Source: Phycomyces blakesleeanus NRRL 1555(-) (lineage: Eukaryota > Mucoromycota > Mucoromycetes > Mucorales > Phycomycetaceae). From it: a DNA stretch of 64,000 bases. Within the stretch, counting starts at the first letter, position 1; each line of letters begins with the position of its first letter. Positions 58,525 to 64,000 of the stretch are shown piece after piece. A program made the position numbers and the translations under genes. The stretch covers positions 2,347,223-2,411,222 of the forward strand of contig NW_017265135.1 in NCBI RefSeq assembly GCF_001638985.1, read 5' to 3'. The notes under the pieces were generated by a model. The model was not told where the DNA came from and did no database searches. It saw only the letters and a program-made list of their open reading frames with translations.

Positions 58525-58970
58525 TATGGTGAGTTGAAGTTCATCTCCCAACCCCTTTCTCTCCTTTTTTTTTATCAAGTCCTCATCTCTGATGCGATTA
58601 GGTTGCCGTCAAAGCCCACCAACTCCGTAACAAGAACAAAGCCGAGCTCTTGAAGGTTCTTGATGAGAAGAAGCAGGAGCTTGCATCCCTCCGTGTCCAG
58701 AAGGTGGCTGGTGGATCTGCATCCAAGCTCCAGGCCATCGGCCAGGCTCGCAAGAACGTTGCACGTACCTTGACCGTGATCAACCAGACCCAGCGTGACC
58801 AGCTCCGTCTCTTCTACCAGAAGAAGAAGTTGATTCCTATTGATCTCCGTGTCAAGAAGACTCGTGCTCTCCGCAGAGCTTTGACTCCTTATGAGCGTAG
58901 CCTTAAGACTGTCAAGTACCAGAAGAAGCAGGCTCATTTCCCCATGCGCAAGTATGCTGTCAAGGCCTAA
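58525..58970 (+). CDS. RPL35: 60S ribosomal protein L35 (uL29)
   Basis: Two exons (58525-58527, 58602-58970) give 123 residues: [51 protein letters not shown], ending [11 protein letters not shown]. The first coding exon is only the ATG, followed directly by GTGAGT. Codons end mostly in C or G, unlike neighbouring genes. It sits near the ribosomal exit tunnel. Confidence 0.96.
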
Positions 58971-61339
58971 ATCCAGAAAGGAGTTTAGTAGAAAAAATTG
59001 AAATTCTCTTCACCATTCAATAAAACCATCAACACATCACTCACATATGCATTTTTGTAAAAACAAAAAACAATAAATAGTTCAAATGTTTTATTTTAAT
59101 GTATTACTAGTCGTGAAAATAACGTGGTGTTAATTAGACAGTAAGGGTATAATAGGTGTGCTATTATATTGTGTATGTGTGTGTATCAGTACTCCTGTTT
59201 GATAATAGTTGGACTCATTTTAGCAATAGTCGCTTATTGCTATTGTTAGCTATTTATATTAAGCATCTTCTATCTTTCATACACAATTTAGATATAAAAT
59301 AAAAGCTTATATTTCTGTTTGGCTTTATTAAAAATGCAAAGGGTTTTTGTCTTTCTGCTGTATGTTCTACATATACAGCATTACTGACAAACTTATTATG
59401 ATAGCTATGGTGACTATATGAATATATCCTATTAAAGTCAATCCTAACTCGCATACACCTTCCTGCATTGTACTCTTTTGATTCCCGATATCAGCATGAA
59501 CTGCAAAAAGACTGCTCTTTTCCTTGCCTTTTATGGACCGAATATGCTTTGACTTGCATAACTTCCACTGTCGTAAAAAACCTCTTTTTCGCTGACGTCA
59601 CCTACTTCCTTTCAAAAAAAAAAGAGGGTGATGTTAGGACACATCAGAGGCGTTAATTGACTTTAACCTCCGTAGTTATCATATTCCTTGATTCTGCTTA
59701 TACGAATAAGAAAAGGTGTGGTTGAGTATCGGTAGACTAGTGATACTCACACCAAAACGTAAGAGTTGTGTTGATTTCATCGTACTTAAACAGCTTTTAT
59801 ACGCACAAATATTGTGTTCGTGATGTTAGATAGATTCGCTGTTTATGGTATCAGTAATTTAAGTTTATATATGTGACATTTTCCCCAGTTTGTTCAGATT
59901 GTCTGAGATTAAATGCTCATTATGCCAGAAATATAAGCATGTGTGATTTTTTTATATAATTCTTTTTTAGTAACCCTACGGACAGTATCGCAGGACATCA
60001 TTTTAATGCACCATATCATTATATCTGGACACAGTTCCAAGCGCTGTTTGTACTCCAAGGTAATGTATATGGTTTCACTGTAGTAAACATCTGTTTAAAT
60101 ATTTGGCTCCCATTTGGATAAGCAAAATATTATATTTCTATTATTTATTTATTATTGTTAATATTATTCAATATGTTGTAATGAATTTTGCTTATATTCA
60201 TAAATATCTCTATGTATAAATGAAAAATCGTCACGAAAATAAAAAACAGTGGCTCACAGTATAATTTTACTGAAAATTAACGTATACCATTGTATCTGTA
60301 TCCCTTGCTTACTTTTAAGGTTTATAAATAGATGCTTAGAAACCTTTTGGATTGTTTTTCTAAATGATATTTTGATACCGTCAAGGATGGCTATCTTATA
60401 TTTAACAAATAATAATGAATAATAAATACAATACGTGGTAAAATGAGATAGAGAGAAAATTTTAATTTGTGCTGTACGAAATATTATATTTGATATTTAT
60501 CATACTAAACATATTGTTTATAATAGGGGAAAGTGATAGTTTCAATAAATGATTCATAAGCAAAATGGCAAGAGAAATATGGGGTACATCTGATATAAAT
60601 ATCATTGAGTGCACCTATCAATCAGAAACAAAACAAAAAAAAACATTGGCTATCATATTATGCACTTATATTATATCAGCACAGTTTTATCAAAAAAGAA
60701 AGTATGTATATGTGTATTGATTATTTTAGAATAATTGTACATTGGTAAGGAGGAGAGAAAACAGCCCTTACAAATACTCTATTTTGAAATAAGCATATGT
60801 TTTACCAACAAAAATAAAAACGCTTCTTGATCGATAGTTTCAAAAATTGAAACCTTAATTAATTCAGTAATTTATTCATGGAAAGATCTAGATGTTTACT
60901 ATTTCTTTTAAACCTGACTGCCAATAGTATCATCATTGGTGAATAGACAAATAACTAGAAAAAATATATCTTTAATAACCTCCTCCTCACGTATATAATT
61001 AACAGTAGCTTAAATCTCTGTTGGAATAGGATATAAGTGCGCTATTCATTAGTGGTGTAGTCTTATTTTGACGTCACTTAATATGGCTGGGTATTGTCCG
61101 TAAAGTTTTTTTTAAAAAAAAAAAAAACATTCTACAGTGTTCTTGCCAATTTGAGTATAGAGAAGGGAGAAAGAGGAGAAGGAGGGGGTGGATTGGTTCT
61201 TAAAAAAAATTATTATTTTTTTATTGGATTGCATATAAATACAAAACAAAACCCCCTCTACCTTTCCTTTTGTTCTTTCATCAATACTTTCTTTATTGCT
61301 TTCAATTTAATCACATTTGCAGATACAAACAATTACACC
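58971..61339. other. 2.4-kb AT-rich spacer upstream of HSP90
   Basis: No gene recognised. It contains the RPL35 3' end and the HSP90 promoter. ORFs at 59254-59454 and 59468-59656 are not protein-like. Confidence 0.45.
61069..61076. promoter_or_regulatory. CRE-like palindrome upstream of HSP90
   Basis: TGACGTCA lies 264 bp before the HSP90 ATG. It is a perfect bZIP (CREB/ATF) site by sequence; function is unproven. I could not find a convincing array of nGAAn heat-shock elements. Confidence 0.3.
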
Positions 61340-63620
61340 ATGGTTGAAACAGAAACATTTTCCTTCCAGGCTGAGATCTCTCAGTTGATGAGCTTGATCA
61401 TCAATACATTCTACTCAAATAAGGTAAATTAAGATGAGGGGGCGTCTATTTGATTTGATAGAACATTTTGTCTGACGCGTAATCAATGTCTTAGGAAATC
61501 TTCTTGCGTGAATTGATCTCAAACTCCTCTGATGCACTGGACAAGATCCGTTACCAATCCTTGACAGATCCTTCTGTCTTGGACTCTGAAAAGGAATTCT
61601 TCATCCGTATCACCCCCGACAAAGAGAACAAAGTTCTTTCCATCCGTGATTCCGGTATCGGCATGACCAAAGCCGACCTGGTCAACAACTTGGGTACAAT
61701 TGCCAAATCTGGTACCAAGGCATTCATGGAAGCACTTTCCTCAGGCGCAGACATCTCCATGATCGGTCAGTTTGGTGTCGGTTTCTACTCTGCATATCTC
61801 GTAGCAGACAAAGTCCAGGTCATAACCAAGCACAATGATGACGAACAGTACATCTGGGAGTCTGCCGCTGGTGGCTCGTTTACCATCACTCGCGATGAGG
61901 TCAATCCTTCCATTGGTCGTGGCACTGAAATGCGCCTCTTCATGAAGGAGGATCAGTTAGAATACCTTGAGGAGAAGAAGATCAAGGATATCGTAAAGAA
62001 ACACTCAGAGTTTATCTCCTACCCTATCCAGCTTGTAGTTGAAAAGGAAGTCGAGAAGGAAGTCTCAGATGACGAAGAAATGAAGGAGGCTGATTCCGAA
62101 GAAAAGCCCAAAATTGAGGAGATCGAAGACGAAGATGACAAGAAAGAGGAAAAGAAAAAGAAAACCATCAAGGAAACCGTCACTGAGACTGAGGAGCTCA
62201 ACAAGACCAAGCCTCTTTGGACCCGAAACCCTGAAGAAGTCAAGCTCGAGGAGTACACCCAATTCTACAAAGCTCTCACTAATGACTGGGAAGACCATCT
62301 GGCTGTTAAGCACTTTTCTGTCGAAGGTCAGCTCGAATTCCGTGCTATCTTGTTTGTTCCCAAGCGTGCTCCCTTTGACATGTTTGAGACCAAGAAGAAG
62401 CGCAACAACATCAAGCTTTACGTCCGTCGCGTGTTTATCATGGATGACTGTGATGAGCTGATCCCCGAATGGCTTAACTTTGTCAAGGGTGTTGTTGACT
62501 CTGAAGATCTTCCTCTCAATATTTCGCGTGAGATGCTCCAGCAAAACAAGATTCTCAAAGTAATCCGCAAGAATCTCGTCAAGAAATGCCTTGAGATGTT
62601 TGCTGAGATTGCTGAAGACAAAGAAAACTTTGACAAGTTCTATGAGGCTTTCTCCAAGAACCTCAAATTGGGTATCCATGAAGACACTCAAAACCGTGCC
62701 AAGATTGCCGACCTTTTGCGTTACAGCTCTACCAAATCAGGAGATGAAATGACTTCTCTAAAAGACTATGTTACCCGTATGCACGAGAAGCAAAAGAACA
62801 TCTACTATATTACTGGCGAGTCTCGTGCTTCCATTGAAAACTCACCCTTCCTTGAAGGGTTTAAGAAAAAGAACATCGAGGTTTTGTTAATGACTGACCC
62901 AATTGATGAATATAGCACTCAGGTAATTTCTTACAGAAGATATAGTCATGTATTACTTTTTTTTTTTAAAAAAAAAAAAAAAACATGTATTAACCAAGTT
63001 ACGTGTCCTGTAATTAGCAATTGAAAGAATACGATGGCAAGCCCCTTGTCTGTATCACCAAGGAAGGTGTCGAGATCGAAGAAGATGAAGATGAAAAGAA
63101 GGCGCGAGAGGAAGAAGAAAAGAAGTGCGAAGGTCTCTGCAAGGCCGTTAAGGAGATTCTTGGCGACAAGGTCGAAAAGGTCGTTGTCTCTAACAAGCTT
63201 ACTGACTCTCCGTGTGTCCTCACGACCGGTCAATTCGGTTGGTCTGCCAACATGGAGCGTATCATGAAAGCCCAGGCTCTTCGTGACTCTTCCATGTCAT
63301 CTTACATGGCTTCTAAGAAGACTTTGGAGCTTAACCCTCATCATGCTATTATCAAGAGTCTTGCTGCCAAGGTTGAGGCTGATAGTGGTGACCGAACTGT
63401 CAAAGACTTGACTACACTCTTGTACGAGACTTCGTTGCTCACCTCTGGCTTCTCTTTGGACGACCCCAGCTCATTTGCTCACCGTATCCACCGCATGGTT
63501 GCTCTTGGTCTCAGCATTGACGAAGAAGATTTGCCTACAGCCGAGACTGACGATGCACCTCCTGCTGAGTCAGCGTCTGCGTCTGCAGAGGAATCCTCTA
63601 AGATGGAAGAAGTCGATTAA
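61340..63620 (+). CDS. HSP90: Cytosolic HSP90 chaperone
   Basis: Three exons (61340-61423, 61495-62922, 63018-63620) give 704 residues. The N-terminal ATPase has [31 protein letters not shown] and [15 protein letters not shown]; a charged linker (about 210-260) follows; the middle domain has [20 protein letters not shown] and [19 protein letters not shown]; the C-terminus has [17 protein letters not shown] and ends in MEEVD, the TPR-cochaperone anchor of cytosolic forms. Codon use is highly biased. It has an intron after Lys28, and the second intron contains long T and A runs. Confidence 0.98.
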
Positions 63621-63951
63621 ATCTACTAGATATTTTTATTTTTACTTTCTATAAGAAAAAAATTTCTAGCTGTCTATAGCTTACATTATTCTCTTTAAAA
63701 GAATATTTTATGAAATTTGTCAATAAACATTTTTATTATATGTTACTCTATGCGTCTATCATTGGTGTGCATATCTTGGCAATATTCCCTTGCTTCCCTA
63801 GTCCTCTCACTCCCCCCACAAATAGGCTCATTCTCCGCTTGATTGGCCCATGTCGGTGATGTCATCTCCTCGGACGCCCTGGCGTTGTAATTTTTTTCTA
63901 CTTTTTGAAGTGGCAAGTTCTCTGTCCAAACAACCTAATCGTCCATTCCTA
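63621..63951. promoter_or_regulatory. HSP90 3' end and promoter of the next gene
   Basis: AATAAA-like signal near 63722, then a GC-richer promoter with a CCAAT-like ATTGG at 63842. Nothing else recognised. Confidence 0.4.
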
Positions 63952-64000
63952 ATGTCGTTTGCTCGCATCGCTGTCCGTGCCATTGCCTCCAAGGTAACCT
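63952..64000 (+). CDS. First exon of a probable mitochondrial protein, cut by the window edge
   Basis: ATG at 63952 opens MSFARIAVRAIASK, followed by a GTAACC donor at 63994. Fourteen residues with two Arg, no acids and amphipathic spacing look like the start of a mitochondrial presequence. The rest lies outside the window, so no identity can be given. Confidence 0.5.
   Translation, partial: MSFARIAVRAIASKVT

Noticed and set aside
1..64000. CRISPR arrays, rRNA or operon-like organisation
   Set aside because: No regularly spaced direct repeats with unique spacers, no rRNA sequence, and genes have introns and long spacers, as expected of a eukaryote.

Overview
The window is nuclear DNA of a filamentous fungus, most likely an early-diverging Mucoromycota species (Mucorales-like). 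The reasons are short GT-AG introns in AT-rich DNA, a 161-residue tropomyosin, a fungal-type complex I subunit, an Msb2-type signalling mucin, eroded Fanzor/TnpB-like elements, and an intact-looking U12-type AT-AC intron, a class kept in few fungal lineages. All assignments come from reading the sequence; no database was searched.

Layout. 1-4148 (-): the first 1244 codons of a very large UNC80-like gene that runs off the left edge. 4587-5311 (-): a p24/emp24 cargo receptor. 6.0-12.75 kb: a transposon graveyard with two RuvC-nuclease (Fanzor-like) relics, a LINE scrap and a nested TA-flanked MITE. 13.5-17.05 kb (-): a 1128-residue mucin sensor; 17.9-18.6 kb (+): a Rab GTPase; 20.4-21.7 kb (-): a G-protein beta subunit. 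24.3-31.3 kb is a dense gene island: COX23-like, RPLP1, TMEM19-like, a complex I subunit, NF-YB/HAP3 (with the U12 intron), cyclophilin PPIL3 and an SR-rich protein. 31.5-34 kb: an 0.8 kb foldback element and another Fanzor-like relic. 35.9-38.0 kb (-): a cytochrome P450. 39.0-40.3 kb: a dead Tc1/mariner element split by a MITE. 42.6-44.4 kb (+): a PPN1-like phosphoesterase. 45.3-46.9 kb (-): an SR-tailed cyclophilin. 48.1-49.8 kb (-): two tightly packed genes of unknown function. 50.6-54.3 kb: a further Fanzor-like scrap, a small two-exon gene candidate and a PIF/Harbinger-like MITE. 54.9-64 kb is a housekeeping island: tropomyosin, RPL43, a kelch-BTB protein, RPL35, HSP90 and the first exon of a probable mitochondrial protein.

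The genes form no operon or metabolic cluster. Themes are signalling at the cell surface (Msb2-like mucin, G beta, Rab, UNC80-like), RNA processing (two cyclophilins and an SR protein) and translation or mitochondrial housekeeping. Gene islands alternate with AT-rich spacers rich in dead transposons. Three genes (RPL35, RPL43, PPIL3) have a first coding exon that is only the ATG. Exon boundaries below were derived by hand from splice motifs and phase consistency.
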